The translations under genes and the position numbers were made by a program. A stretch of DNA of 64,000 bases, taken from NCBI RefSeq assembly GCF_012273515.2, contig NZ_CP050975.2, forward strand, positions 1,798,001 to 1,862,000, in the 5' to 3' direction. Positions 12,468 to 21,554 of the stretch are shown here, one piece after another; within the stretch, counting starts at the first letter, position 1, and every line of letters begins with the position of its first letter. Below the pieces are notes generated by a model. That model saw nothing but the letters and a program-made list of their open reading frames with translations, was not told the DNA's origin and did no database searches. The stretch is from Streptomyces sp. RPA4-2. Its GTDB lineage: Bacteria; Actinomycetota; Actinomycetes; Streptomycetales; Streptomycetaceae.

Positions 12468-14030
12468 ATGACCACCCGTCCACCGACCGTCGACCAGAAC
12501 GACGACGCCGAACTCTCCGAGTTCGGCTACAAACCGGAACTGAAGCGCACCCTCGGCAACTTCCATACCTTCGCCGCGGGCATCAGCTACATCTCCATCC
12601 TCACCGGCACCTTCCAGCTCTTCTACTTCGGCTACGGCAGCGGCGGTCCCGCCTACTGGTGGTCCTGGCCGATGGTGTTCATAGGCCAGTTCATGGTCGC
12701 GCTCTGCTTCGCCGAACTCGCCGCCCGCTACCCGGTGGCCGGTTCCGTCTACAACTGGTCGAAGAAGGTGGGCAATCCACACATAGGCTGGCTCGCGGGC
12801 TGGATGATGCTGCTCGCGTCGATCGTGTCGATCGCGGCCGTCGCACTCGCCTATCAGTTGACCCTTCCGCAGATCTCCTCCACCTTCCAGTTCGTGGGCG
12901 ACGGCACGGGCAAGTACGACGTCGCCACCAACGCGGTGCTGCTGGCGGCCGTACTGATCCTGTTCACCACCCTGGTCAACGCCTTCGGCGTGAAGCTGAT
13001 GGCCACCATCAACACCGCGGGTGTCTTCATCGAACTGATCGCCACCGTCGTGCTGATCGTCCTGTTCGCGGTGCACATCACGCGTGGCCCCCAGGTGGTG
13101 ATGGACACCCAGGGCACCGGCGACGGTCAGTCGTTCGGCTATCTCGGCGCGTTCCTGGTGGCCTCGCTGGCGTCCGCCTACGTGATGTACGGATTCGACA
13201 CGGCCTCGTCGCTCGGTGAGGAGTGCCTCGACCCCTCGCGGAACGCGCCGCGCGCCATCATCCGCGCCATCGTCGCCTCCTTCGTCCTGGGCGGGCTCGT
13301 CCTGCTCCTCGCGCTGATGAGCGTCTCCAGCCTGAAGGGCGAGAAGCTCTCCACGGACGGGCTGCAGTACATCGTCCTCGACGTGCTCGGCCCCACGGCC
13401 GGCAAGGCGATGCTGTGGTGTGTGCTGATCGCGGTCACGGTGTGCGCGCTGGCCGTGCACACGGCGGCGGTCCGGCTGGCCTTCGCGATGGCCCGCGACA
13501 ACAACCTGCCCGCCTCCTCGAAGCTGGCCAAGGTCAACGCGCGGTTCCGGACACCGGTGCTGCCGACGGTGATCATCGGTGTCCTCGCGCTGGCGATCCT
13601 GGTGGTCAACATCCGCCAGCCGCAGATCTTCACCGTGGTCACCAGCATCGGCATCATCATGATCTACCTGGCGTACCTCATGGTCACCGGACCCATGCTG
13701 GTCGCCCGGCTGCGCGGCAGGTGGCAGCCCGCGGGTGACGGCAAGTTCTCGCTGGGGCGCTGGGGGCTGCTCGTCAACGTCGTCGCCGTCGTCTGGGGCG
13801 CGGCCATGACGGTCAACCTCATCTGGCCGCGTTCCGCGGTCTACAACGCGGCCGCCCCGTACCACTGGTACCTGCGCTGGGGCGCCGTCCTGTTCGTGGC
13901 CGTCGTCGCCGGCGGCGGCTTCGCCTACTACTGGTTCGTGCAGCGGCACCGCACCGGGGTGCTCGCCGAGCACCAGCTCCGGTCCGACACGTCCGTCGCC
14001 TCTCCCCTGATCGCCCCCGCCGCCGAGTGA
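12468..14030 (+). CDS. APC-family permease, probable uptake of choline/betaine-related substrate
   Basis: The 520-aa protein starts at ATG 12468 behind CAGGAGG. After about 40 hydrophilic residues there are roughly 12 hydrophobic segments, including MVFIGQFMVALCFAELAARYPVAG, whose AELAARYPVAGSVYNW part is typical of APC superfamily amino acid/polyamine/choline permeases. Such permeases commonly import amines or amino acids with protons. Its position between betB and the choline oxidase gene suggests that it imports choline, betaine or another N-methylated precursor. The substrate is inference and cannot be fixed from sequence. It is separated from betB by a repeat-bearing spacer and may have its own promoter. 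Confidence 0.82.
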   Translation: MTTRPPTVDQNDDAELSEFGYKPELKRTLGNFHTFAAGISYISILTGTFQLFYFGYGSGGPAYWWSWPMVFIGQFMVALCFAELAARYPVAGSVYNWSKKVGNPHIGWLAGWMMLLASIVSIAAVALAYQLTLPQISSTFQFVGDGTGKYDVATNAVLLAAVLILFTTLVNAFGVKLMATINTAGVFIELIATVVLIVLFAVHITRGPQVVMDTQGTGDGQSFGYLGAFLVASLASAYVMYGFDTASSLGEECLDPSRNAPRAIIRAIVASFVLGGLVLLLALMSVSSLKGEKLSTDGLQYIVLDVLGPTAGKAMLWCVLIAVTVCALAVHTAAVRLAFAMARDNNLPASSKLAKVNARFRTPVLPTVIIGVLALAILVVNIRQPQIFTVVTSIGIIMIYLAYLMVTGPMLVARLRGRWQPAGDGKFSLGRWGLLVNVVAVVWGAAMTVNLIWPRSAVYNAAAPYHWYLRWGAVLFVAVVAGGGFAYYWFVQRHRTGVLAEHQLRSDTSVASPLIAPAAE

Positions 14031-14079
14031 GGACCGGCGGACAACCGGCCGAAGAGCAACCCGAGGAGGTCAACTCTCC

Positions 14080-15630
14080 ATGAATGGCGATGAGTTCGAC
14101 TATGTAGTGGTCGGCGGCGGTACGGCGGGCAACGTGGTGGCGGCCCGGCTCTCCGAGGATCCCTCCGTCACCGTGTGCGTGCTGGAGGCGGGCCCCAGCG
14201 ACGTCGGCGACGAGAACGTCCTGAAACTGGAACGCTGGATGGGACTGCTGGAGTCCGGCTACGACTGGGACTACCCGGTCGAGCCGCAGGCCAGCGGCAA
14301 CAGCTTCATGCGGCACGCCCGCGCCAAGGTGCTCGGGGGCTGCTCCTCGCACAACTCCTGCATCGCGTTCTGGGCCCCCGCCGAGGACCTGGACGACTGG
14401 GCCGCGGCGGGCTGTACGGGGTGGAGTGCGGCCGAACTCTTCCCGCTCTACCGGCGGCTGGAGTCCAACGACGCTCCCGGCGACCACCACGGCCGCACCG
14501 GCCCGGTGAAACTGCGCACGCTCAAGGGCGAGGACCCCTGCGGCACCGCACTCCTCGAGGCGTGCGCGCAGGCGGGCATCGCGACCACGGCCTTCAACAC
14601 CGGCACGACCGTGGTCCGCGGCGCCAACTGGTTCCAGATCAACTCCGACGAGAACAACGTCCGCCAGTCCTCGTCGGTCGCGTATCTGCACCCGGTCATG
14701 GGCAAGCGGCCGAACCTCTCGGTACGGACGGGGGTGCGCGCCAAGAAGCTCGTCCTCGAGGGGCGGCGGTGCGTGGGCGCCGAGTACCTCGACCCGGACC
14801 TGATCCACACGCGGACGGTACGCGCCCGCCGCGAGGTGATCGTGTCCTGCGGGTCCATCGACACACCCAAGCTGCTGATGCTGTCGGGCATCGGGCCCGC
14901 GGCGCACCTGCGCGAGGTCGGCGTCGACGTCGTGGTGGACTCGGCGGGTGTCGGCGAGAACCTCCAGGACCATCCCGAGGGCGTCATCATGTGGGAGGCC
15001 CGGCAGCCGATGACCACCACGTCCAGCCAGTGGTGGGAGGCCGGCATCTTCTACGACACCGAACCGGGCCTGGACCGGCCGGACCTGATGTACCACTACG
15101 GCTCGGTGCCGTTCGACATGAACACCGCGCGACACGGCTTCCCCACGACCGAGAACGCCTTCTGCCTCACCCCGAACGTCACCCGCGCGAAGTCACGCGG
15201 CACCGTGCGGCTGCGCACCCGCGACTACCGGGACAAGCCGAGGGTCGATCCGCGCTACTTCACCCACGAGCACGACGTGCGCGTGATGACGTACGGGCTG
15301 AAGCTGGCCCGGGAGATCGTGGCGCAGCCCGCGCTGAGCGGCTGGGCGGGGGCCGAACTGGCTCCCGGCCCGGACGTCCGGACGGACGACGAACTGCTCG
15401 ACTACATCCACAAGACCCACAACACCGTCTACCACCCGTCCTGCACCGTGAAGATGGGCGCGGACGACGACACCTCGGCCCCGCTCGACGCGCGGCTGCG
15501 GGTCAAGGGCGTCGAGGGTCTGCGGGTCGCGGACGGCTCGGTGATGCCGGATCTCATCTCCGTCAATCCCTGCGTCACGACGATGATGATCGGCGAGAAG
15601 TGCGCGGACCTGGTGAAGGAGGACGTGTAG
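14080..15630 (+). CDS. codA: Choline oxidase (GMC oxidoreductase)
   Basis: The 516-aa GMC flavoprotein starts at ATG 14080. YVVVGGGTAGNVVAARLSED is the FAD motif. HARAKVLGGCSSHNSCIAFW holds His91, aligned with the histidine that links FAD covalently in Arthrobacter choline oxidase. LSGIGPAAHL is GMC signature 2, and HNTVYHPSCTVKMG plus VNPCVTTMM carry the catalytic His and Asn. The resemblance to CodA is stronger than to BetA dehydrogenases, so I call an oxidase that converts choline through the aldehyde to betaine, making hydrogen peroxide. A BetA-type dehydrogenase remains the alternative. It ends the forward cluster and meets the SMC operon head-on. Confidence 0.8.
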   Translation: MNGDEFDYVVVGGGTAGNVVAARLSEDPSVTVCVLEAGPSDVGDENVLKLERWMGLLESGYDWDYPVEPQASGNSFMRHARAKVLGGCSSHNSCIAFWAPAEDLDDWAAAGCTGWSAAELFPLYRRLESNDAPGDHHGRTGPVKLRTLKGEDPCGTALLEACAQAGIATTAFNTGTTVVRGANWFQINSDENNVRQSSSVAYLHPVMGKRPNLSVRTGVRAKKLVLEGRRCVGAEYLDPDLIHTRTVRARREVIVSCGSIDTPKLLMLSGIGPAAHLREVGVDVVVDSAGVGENLQDHPEGVIMWEARQPMTTTSSQWWEAGIFYDTEPGLDRPDLMYHYGSVPFDMNTARHGFPTTENAFCLTPNVTRAKSRGTVRLRTRDYRDKPRVDPRYFTHEHDVRVMTYGLKLAREIVAQPALSGWAGAELAPGPDVRTDDELLDYIHKTHNTVYHPSCTVKMGADDDTSAPLDARLRVKGVEGLRVADGSVMPDLISVNPCVTTMMIGEKCADLVKEDV

Positions 15631-15648
15631 GAGCACTCCATAAGGCGC

Positions 15649-15676
15649 GCGGGGCCGTGACGGCATGCGGCCCCGC
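15649..15676. terminator. Bidirectional hairpin between codA and the SMC-like gene
   Basis: GCGGGGCCG (15649-15657) pairs perfectly with CGGCCCCGC (15668-15676). It lies in the 99-bp spacer of two convergent genes. Confidence 0.65.
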
Positions 15677-15729
15677 CGGGTGGGCACGGCCGGCCCCGAG
15701 CAGCACGCGGCTCCCCAGGGCCGTCCGTC

Positions 15730-18700
15730 CTACGGGGCGGTCGGCGCCGGGCGCTTGAACATCCGTGTCGCCGTGATCTCCGTGTGCACGGCCTCCCCGG
15801 CGGGAGCCTCGCGCGGCAGTCCTGGTCGGAGATGTTCCTCGACGCTGATGTACTTCAGCCCGGCGCGCAGGTCGGCGTCGTTGCGCAGCCGGATGACGAG
15901 GGGGAACTCCGCGAGCGCGGTCGTGTCGAACAGGCCCGTGGTGTACAGGAGTTGGACGCCGAGCGCGTCCGAGACGGCCCTCTGCAGCTCCAGCAGGTAC
16001 GTCGCGTTGGCGCGGCCGATCGGGTTGTCGAGGAAGAGCGTGCCGGCGTGCCGGTGCTTGTCGCGGCCCCGGTCGTTGCTGCGCAGCGCGGCCATCGTGC
16101 AGTAGAGCGCGATGGCGGCGGTCAGCAGCTGCCCGCCGGAGAACACGTCACCCATCTGTCCTACGGGAACACGCTCGGCTCGCAGCACGGCGTCCGGCTT
16201 CAGGATCTCGACCGCGACACCCTTGGGCCGGAGTGCGGCGCCGACGCCCCTGAGCAGCAGCGACATGCCGTCGCGGCGCATGTCGGAGTTCTTCTTGACC
16301 GCCGCGCGGGTGGCCTCGTCGACGACCTCACCGAGCCGTTCGGTCAGCGTGGCCTGGTCGGGCTCCTCGAAACGGATCCGCAGGAATTCCTGTCCTGACC
16401 ACTCGCCGAGCCCCTCGGGCAGCCGGGACAGCCGCTGGGCGGAGCGCAGTGTGGCGAGGGAGGACTCCACGAGCCCGCGCAGCCTGTCGACGATCGAGTC
16501 CCGGTTGCGCTCCAGCTGCTCCAACTCGTCGGTGAGGACCCGCAGTCGGGGCGCGAAGGCGTCCGCCCACTTCTGGGCGTGCTCGGGCAGCGCGGACGCG
16601 GGCAGCTCGCGGATCTGCTGGCGGGCCGGGGTGCGCACCTGCTCGTAGCGCGTGGAGTTGGCGTGGCGTACGAGGATGTCGCCGGCCTCGCGGACGGCGC
16701 CCTCGGCGGCGGAGAGGTCGGCGGAGCAGCCGCGCAGGGAGCGGCGGGTCTCGGCGGCGGCGTGCCGTGCCTCTTCGAGGCTGCCGGGGTAGGGCTCCTG
16801 CTCCTCCTGCTCCTCGTCGGAGTGCTCGCGCAGCAGGTCCCGCAGGAGGGCCGCCGTCTCGTCGAAGCCGCCTGCCGCGTCCTCGGCGGTGCGGTGGGCG
16901 TCGAGCAGTTCGGTGTGCGCCGCCCGGGTCCGGTTCAACGCCTCGGCACGGGAGGCGAGTTCACCGGTGGCCGTGCGCAGCAGGGTCTGGGCGTGCTCGG
17001 CGTCGCGCGGGACCAGTTCCTCCGACAGTTCCGTGTGGACCCCGCCGTCCTCCGGGGCGTGCCGCTCGGCCTCGCCCCGCAGCCGCCCGAGCTGCTCGCT
17101 CGCGGTCGACATCCGGGTCTCCAGGAGCTGTACGAGTTCCTCGGCACGGGCGACGGCGGCCTGCCGGGACGGCCCGTCGGACCCGTCCGGGGACTCCAGC
17201 AGCTGCGCGGCGCGGGTGCGCACCTTGTTGCTGAGCCGGTCCAGCTCGGCCAGCGCCGCGCTCTCGTCGCTCTCGGCCCGCGCCTGCTCGGCCCGCAGAT
17301 CGGCGCCGACGCCGACCTTCTCGTACAGCTGCGAGGCGGCTCGGTAGGCCTCGCGCAGGGCGGGCAGCGACGCCTTCGCGGTGTCCGGCGCGTCCTGCGG
17401 TACGTCGTCGGGGGCGCCGGCGATCTCCGCGCGCTCGGCGCGCAGTGCGCGGGCCGTGCGGCGGGCGTCGTCGGCGGCACGCTGGGTGGCGCGGCGGTCC
17501 TCGTCGGCGGCTCGGGCGCGCTCCAGGCAGGTCTGGGCGCGGGCCTCCGACTCCGTCGCCTCGTCGGCGAGTTCGCGCAGTTTCACCTGCCAGCCGGCGC
17601 GTTCGCGCAGCCGGAAGGCGAGGCCGGCGAGCGCGTCGGCGGCGCGCCGGGCACGCTGGGCGGTGTCCTGGCGTTCGTCGCGTACGAGGGCCGCCTCGGC
17701 GGCGGTCTCGTCGGCCTCGGCCCGTACCGTGCGCGCCTCGGCGAGTTCGGCCTCGGCCTCCTCGGCGAAGGCGCGGGCTTCCTGGGCGGCCCCGGCCAGC
17801 TCGACGAGCCGGCCGGACGGACATCCGGTGCGCCAGGACGCGAGCCGCGCCGCCAGTTCCCGGTCCTTGGCGAGCCGGCCGGCCAGGGCGCGGATCTCCT
17901 CGTCCCGGCCGGTGGCGCGGGCGCGCAGCGTCTGCCGTTCCTCGTCGGCGGCGTGCTCGTCGTGCATGGCCGGGTTCGGGGGGACGAGGAACACCCCGCT
18001 GTCTCCCTCGTCGGTGGCGGGGGTCGGGGCGAGCAGCGCGGCGGCGGTGCCGACGGCGACGGCGGAGCGGGGCAGCAGCGCCGCCTCGGCGAGTGCCTCG
18101 CGGGCCCGTGCGTGTGTGTCCGGGTCGGTGATGATCACGCCGTCGACGAGCTCCGGGCGGGCGGCCAGTACCCGCGCGTGGTCGACCGGGTCGACGGCCT
18201 GGGCGAGATAGCGCCAGCCGGGCAGCGCCGGGATGCCGTGCTCGCCGAGGTACTCGACGGTGGCCAGCACGTCCGGGCCGGGCGGCAGCAGCCCGCCGTC
18301 GCCGAGGGCGCCGAGGATGCGTGCGTCGTCGGCCGCGGCGGTCCGCAGCTCGAACAGCTGGCGTTCGGCGGAGGAGACACCGTCGTCGAGGAGCGTGCGC
18401 AGCTCGTCGGCGTACTGGTCCAGCTCCTCGGGGGTGAGGGCGCCTTCGGCCGCGGTCCAGAGGTCGGCGGAGGTGTCGCCGCCGGCTCCGCCGTGGCCGC
18501 CGGACACGGAGTTCCCGGTGCGCCCGACCGTGTCGTCGCCCGCGCCCGCCTGCCGGCCGAGGCGGCCGGCCGTCACGCCGGTGGTGTCCGCGCCCGCCCG
18601 GGGCAGTGGCACCCCGCCGCGCGCCCTGGCCCCGGCGCTCGGCAGGCTGAGCAGTTCGGCGAGCCGCTCCTCGCCCGCCAGCCCCTCCGCGGTGTGGCGC

Positions 18701-20481
18701 TCCCCGTCGTACGCCCGGTCGGCCGCCGCCGCCGCGTCCGACGCGCGGGCGGCCGTCAGCTCGGCGCGGGACTCGGTGGACGCCGCCTCCCTTGCGTGCT
18801 CCGTGGCCCGTCGTGAGGCCTCACGGGCGGTGTCCCAGGCCGCGACGGCGGTCTTCTCGGCGTCACTGGCGGCGAGCGCGGCGCGGGCCGGGTCGGCGTC
18901 GGGGGCGGTGTCGTCGAGCCAGCCCGCGCGGACCGCCTCGGCGGTCTCCTGTTCGACCTCGCTGAGCCGCTGGCGCAGGTGTCCGATCTCGCTGCGGGCA
19001 CGCTGGGCGGCGGTGGCCGCGGCGGTGGAGTCGGCGTACGCGGTCTCGCCGACGTCCTGCAGTCCGGCGGAGCGCTCCTCCTCCTCGTTGGCGAGTGCCT
19101 CGGCGCCCTCGGCGGCGCGGTGCAGGGCGCGGACGAGGTCGACGGCGGCCCGGGCGCGGGCGGCGAGCGCGGGTGCGGCGTCCCTCTCGGCCTCGAGGAT
19201 CGCGGCGGCCACGCGCGCGGAGCGGTCGGCGGCGGCCCGGTGGCGCAGGACGAGCTCGGCGGCCTGCCAGGAGGCGTGCAGCGTGCGCGCGTCGGCGAGC
19301 TCGCGCTTCTGCGCGGCCGCCGACTTCTCGGCCCCGGCGAGCGCCAACGAGGCGTGCCGGTAGGCGAGTTCCGCGGCGATCAGCGCACTGCGCTCCCGGG
19401 CGCCCTCGGCATGGGTGACGGCGTACGCGGCGGCGGTGACGCGCTGCGCGAGCTCTCCGGCGCGCACCCGCTCCCGCACGGCCCGTGCGGACAGGCGCCG
19501 GGCCAGTGTCCGGGTGCGCCGCTCGGCGGCCGCGTGGATGTCACGGGCGCGGGAGCGGGCGTCGGCGGCCTCGACGATGCGTCCGAGCAGGTCCGCGGAG
19601 CCGGCCGTGAAGTCCCGCTCCGCGATCAGCTCGGAGCGCCGGCCCAGCTTGTTGCCGAAGCCGCCGACCAGGTCGGCGAGGCCGTCCGTGTCGCGGGTGT
19701 CGGTGACCGCGCGCAGCAGCAGGTCGGTGAAGTCGGAGTCCTTCTTGACGGCGAAGAGACCGGCGGCCTCGCCTTCGTCGGCGTTCATCTCCCGCTGGTA
19801 GCGGAAGAGTTCGGGGTCGAGGCCGAGGTCGCCGAGGTGCTCGTTCCAGCGGTCGTGGATCTCCTCCCAGTGCACCTCCAGGTGCGGGTAGGCCTTGCCC
19901 GCCTCGGTGATGGCGTCCCGGAAGCCCTTCATGGTGCGGCGCCGTCCCTGCGCGCCGGACGCCCCCTCGACGGCCGGGCGGACGGTCGTGGCCTCGGCGA
20001 CGGGCAGGCTGTCCAGGCTCAGGCCCGGTCCGGGGCGGAAGGAGTACCAGGCCTCCGCGAACTTCCGCGGGTCGTTCGAGACCTGCCGTCCACGCCACTC
20101 ACTGGCCTTGCCGACCACGACGCACTCGCCGGTCAGGGTGTGCTGCCACTCCAGCGCGACATGGCCGCAGTCGTCGGCGAGCAGGAACTTGCGCAGCACA
20201 CCGGAGCTGGCGCCGCCCAGTGTGTTGCGGTGCCCCGGCAGCATCACCGAGAAGATCAGCTTGAGCAGTACGGACTTGCCGCCGCCGTTCTCCAGGAAGA
20301 GCACGCCCGCGGGCGCGGGCCGGCGCGGCGGCCCGACGGGCTCGTCCGCGAAGAACTCCGCCTGGATGGGCGCGGGGTCGGGCACGGGCTCACCGACACC
20401 CCGCAGGTCCAGCACGGTGTCGGCGTAGCGCGCACCGGCCGGCCCGATGGAGTAGAGGCGGACCCGGGACAGCTCGTACAT
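15730..20481 (-). CDS. Large SMC/MukB-like coiled-coil ATPase (JetC/MksB-like)
   Basis: The 1583-aa protein starts at ATG 20481. The N-terminal ATPase half has a Walker A-like LENGGGKS at residues 63-70, where the first glycine of GxxGxGKS is replaced. Very long Ala/Glu/Arg-rich coiled-coil stretches follow. A globular hinge-like segment near the middle begins about LGALGDGGLLPPGPDVL. The C-terminus has an ABC signature DVFSGGQLLTAAIAL (SGGQ from residue 1448) and a Walker B-like GTLFLDNPIGRAN with Asp1485 followed by Asn rather than Glu. This architecture is that of SMC, MukB, MksB or JetC proteins. It is the last gene of a three-gene operon with kleisin-like and MukE-like partners. A role in DNA loop extrusion or defence is inferred from architecture. 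Confidence 0.72.
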   Translation of the reverse strand: MYELSRVRLYSIGPAGARYADTVLDLRGVGEPVPDPAPIQAEFFADEPVGPPRRPAPAGVLFLENGGGKSVLLKLIFSVMLPGHRNTLGGASSGVLRKFLLADDCGHVALEWQHTLTGECVVVGKASEWRGRQVSNDPRKFAEAWYSFRPGPGLSLDSLPVAEATTVRPAVEGASGAQGRRRTMKGFRDAITEAGKAYPHLEVHWEEIHDRWNEHLGDLGLDPELFRYQREMNADEGEAAGLFAVKKDSDFTDLLLRAVTDTRDTDGLADLVGGFGNKLGRRSELIAERDFTAGSADLLGRIVEAADARSRARDIHAAAERRTRTLARRLSARAVRERVRAGELAQRVTAAAYAVTHAEGARERSALIAAELAYRHASLALAGAEKSAAAQKRELADARTLHASWQAAELVLRHRAAADRSARVAAAILEAERDAAPALAARARAAVDLVRALHRAAEGAEALANEEEERSAGLQDVGETAYADSTAAATAAQRARSEIGHLRQRLSEVEQETAEAVRAGWLDDTAPDADPARAALAASDAEKTAVAAWDTAREASRRATEHAREAASTESRAELTAARASDAAAAADRAYDGERHTAEGLAGEERLAELLSLPSAGARARGGVPLPRAGADTTGVTAGRLGRQAGAGDDTVGRTGNSVSGGHGGAGGDTSADLWTAAEGALTPEELDQYADELRTLLDDGVSSAERQLFELRTAAADDARILGALGDGGLLPPGPDVLATVEYLGEHGIPALPGWRYLAQAVDPVDHARVLAARPELVDGVIITDPDTHARAREALAEAALLPRSAVAVGTAAALLAPTPATDEGDSGVFLVPPNPAMHDEHAADEERQTLRARATGRDEEIRALAGRLAKDRELAARLASWRTGCPSGRLVELAGAAQEARAFAEEAEAELAEARTVRAEADETAAEAALVRDERQDTAQRARRAADALAGLAFRLRERAGWQVKLRELADEATESEARAQTCLERARAADEDRRATQRAADDARRTARALRAERAEIAGAPDDVPQDAPDTAKASLPALREAYRAASQLYEKVGVGADLRAEQARAESDESAALAELDRLSNKVRTRAAQLLESPDGSDGPSRQAAVARAEELVQLLETRMSTASEQLGRLRGEAERHAPEDGGVHTELSEELVPRDAEHAQTLLRTATGELASRAEALNRTRAAHTELLDAHRTAEDAAGGFDETAALLRDLLREHSDEEQEEQEPYPGSLEEARHAAAETRRSLRGCSADLSAAEGAVREAGDILVRHANSTRYEQVRTPARQQIRELPASALPEHAQKWADAFAPRLRVLTDELEQLERNRDSIVDRLRGLVESSLATLRSAQRLSRLPEGLGEWSGQEFLRIRFEEPDQATLTERLGEVVDEATRAAVKKNSDMRRDGMSLLLRGVGAALRPKGVAVEILKPDAVLRAERVPVGQMGDVFSGGQLLTAAIALYCTMAALRSNDRGRDKHRHAGTLFLDNPIGRANATYLLELQRAVSDALGVQLLYTTGLFDTTALAEFPLVIRLRNDADLRAGLKYISVEEHLRPGLPREAPAGEAVHTEITATRMFKRPAPTAP

Positions 20482-20539
20482 GGCGGCGGACTCTCGTCGT
20501 CAGACTTCGGATACGTGAGGAGGTTCTTCGGATGCGGGG

Positions 20540-21421
20540 TCAGGAGTGGAACGGCAGGCCGGCGCCGGCCACCGGCTCCAGATCGTCGCCGTCCTCGGCG
20601 GGCAGCAGACTCGCGGAGCCGTCGGTCACCGGGACGACGCCCAGTTCCAGTAGCTCGGCCATCGCGGCGCTGCCCGCCATGTCCCGGACCTGGAGCTGGT
20701 AGCGGGCCGTCGTCCGGTACGTGCCGCCCGCGTCGTCGCCCGTGCGCTGCAGGAAGCCGGAGTCGGTGAGGAACACGACGGCCTTGCCGACGATGCCGGT
20801 GGTCGAGCCGGCGAGTCTTCGCGCGTCCTTGGTGGCGCCGGTGGAGCTGCGCCGGGCCCAGGTCCGCCAGGCCGCCTCCAGCCCCGGGGCCTCGGTCGCC
20901 GGATCGGTGTTCTCGCCCAGCTCCTCGGCCCGCTCCTCCAGACGGCGGCAGGCCTGGCGTACGAACGCGTCGACGCCGTTGACCGAGACGCGTCCGATGT
21001 ATCCGTCGTCGGCCAGGTCCTCCGGCCGTGGGAAGGCCAGGGCGGCCACGGCGAGGTGGGCGAGGCCGTGCAGGAAGCGGTCCACGGAGTCGGCGGAGGT
21101 ACGGCGCGCGTAGTCGCCCATGCGGACGGCGAAGACGGAGTCCTCGGCGGCCGTGACCGCCATCCCGGCGCGTGCGGACACCTCCAGGACGACCAGTCCG
21201 AGCCCGGCGGCCACGGCGTCGGTGAGGCGCGCGAAGGGCGGGTCCTCGCGGTAGCGCCGCAGCAGCTCCGCGTACTCCTGGTCGCGCGCGGGCTGCAGTT
21301 TGGGCTGCAGTCCGAAGGCGACGAGCCGCGCCGCGTCGGCGGCGTCGGCGGGCGTGACGGGGGCGCTCGCCGGCGCGGCGACGACGTCCGGCTCGCTCCA
21401 CTCGACGTGCTGCTCGGTCAC
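20540..21421 (-). CDS. MukE/JetB-like small partner of the SMC-like ATPase
   Basis: The 293-aa protein starts at GTG 21421 behind AAGGAG. It has no enzyme motif that I recognise. The C-terminal third (VGKAVVFLTDSGFLQRTG, then TYRTTARYQLQVRDMA) reads as a winged-helix fold, and the helical N-terminal part contains another possible one. Size, winged-helix content and place between a larger helical protein and the coiled-coil ATPase match MukE, MksE or JetB, which bind the kleisin and modulate the ATPase. The ATPase gene follows after 58 bp. The assignment rests mainly on gene order; a fold comparison would be decisive. Confidence 0.45.
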   Translation of the reverse strand: MTEQHVEWSEPDVVAAPASAPVTPADAADAARLVAFGLQPKLQPARDQEYAELLRRYREDPPFARLTDAVAAGLGLVVLEVSARAGMAVTAAEDSVFAVRMGDYARRTSADSVDRFLHGLAHLAVAALAFPRPEDLADDGYIGRVSVNGVDAFVRQACRRLEERAEELGENTDPATEAPGLEAAWRTWARRSSTGATKDARRLAGSTTGIVGKAVVFLTDSGFLQRTGDDAGGTYRTTARYQLQVRDMAGSAAMAELLELGVVPVTDGSASLLPAEDGDDLEPVAGAGLPFHS

Positions 21422-21554
21422 GGAAGGGGCTCCTTGTTCAGAGGTACGGGGGCGGGGGCGCCCCGGTGCGGGGTGCGGCGGGCCGCGTGGCTTACCAGGG
21501 CCGACCGGCGGGCCGTGGACGGCTCGCGGCTCCCCGGTGCGTGCGACGAGGCGT

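Noticed and set aside
16579..18816. 745-codon plus-strand frame inside the SMC-like gene
   Set aside because: It is antisense to the Ala/Glu/Arg-rich coiled coil, whose codon bias automatically leaves an open complementary frame; composition is Gly/Val-rich with no motif.
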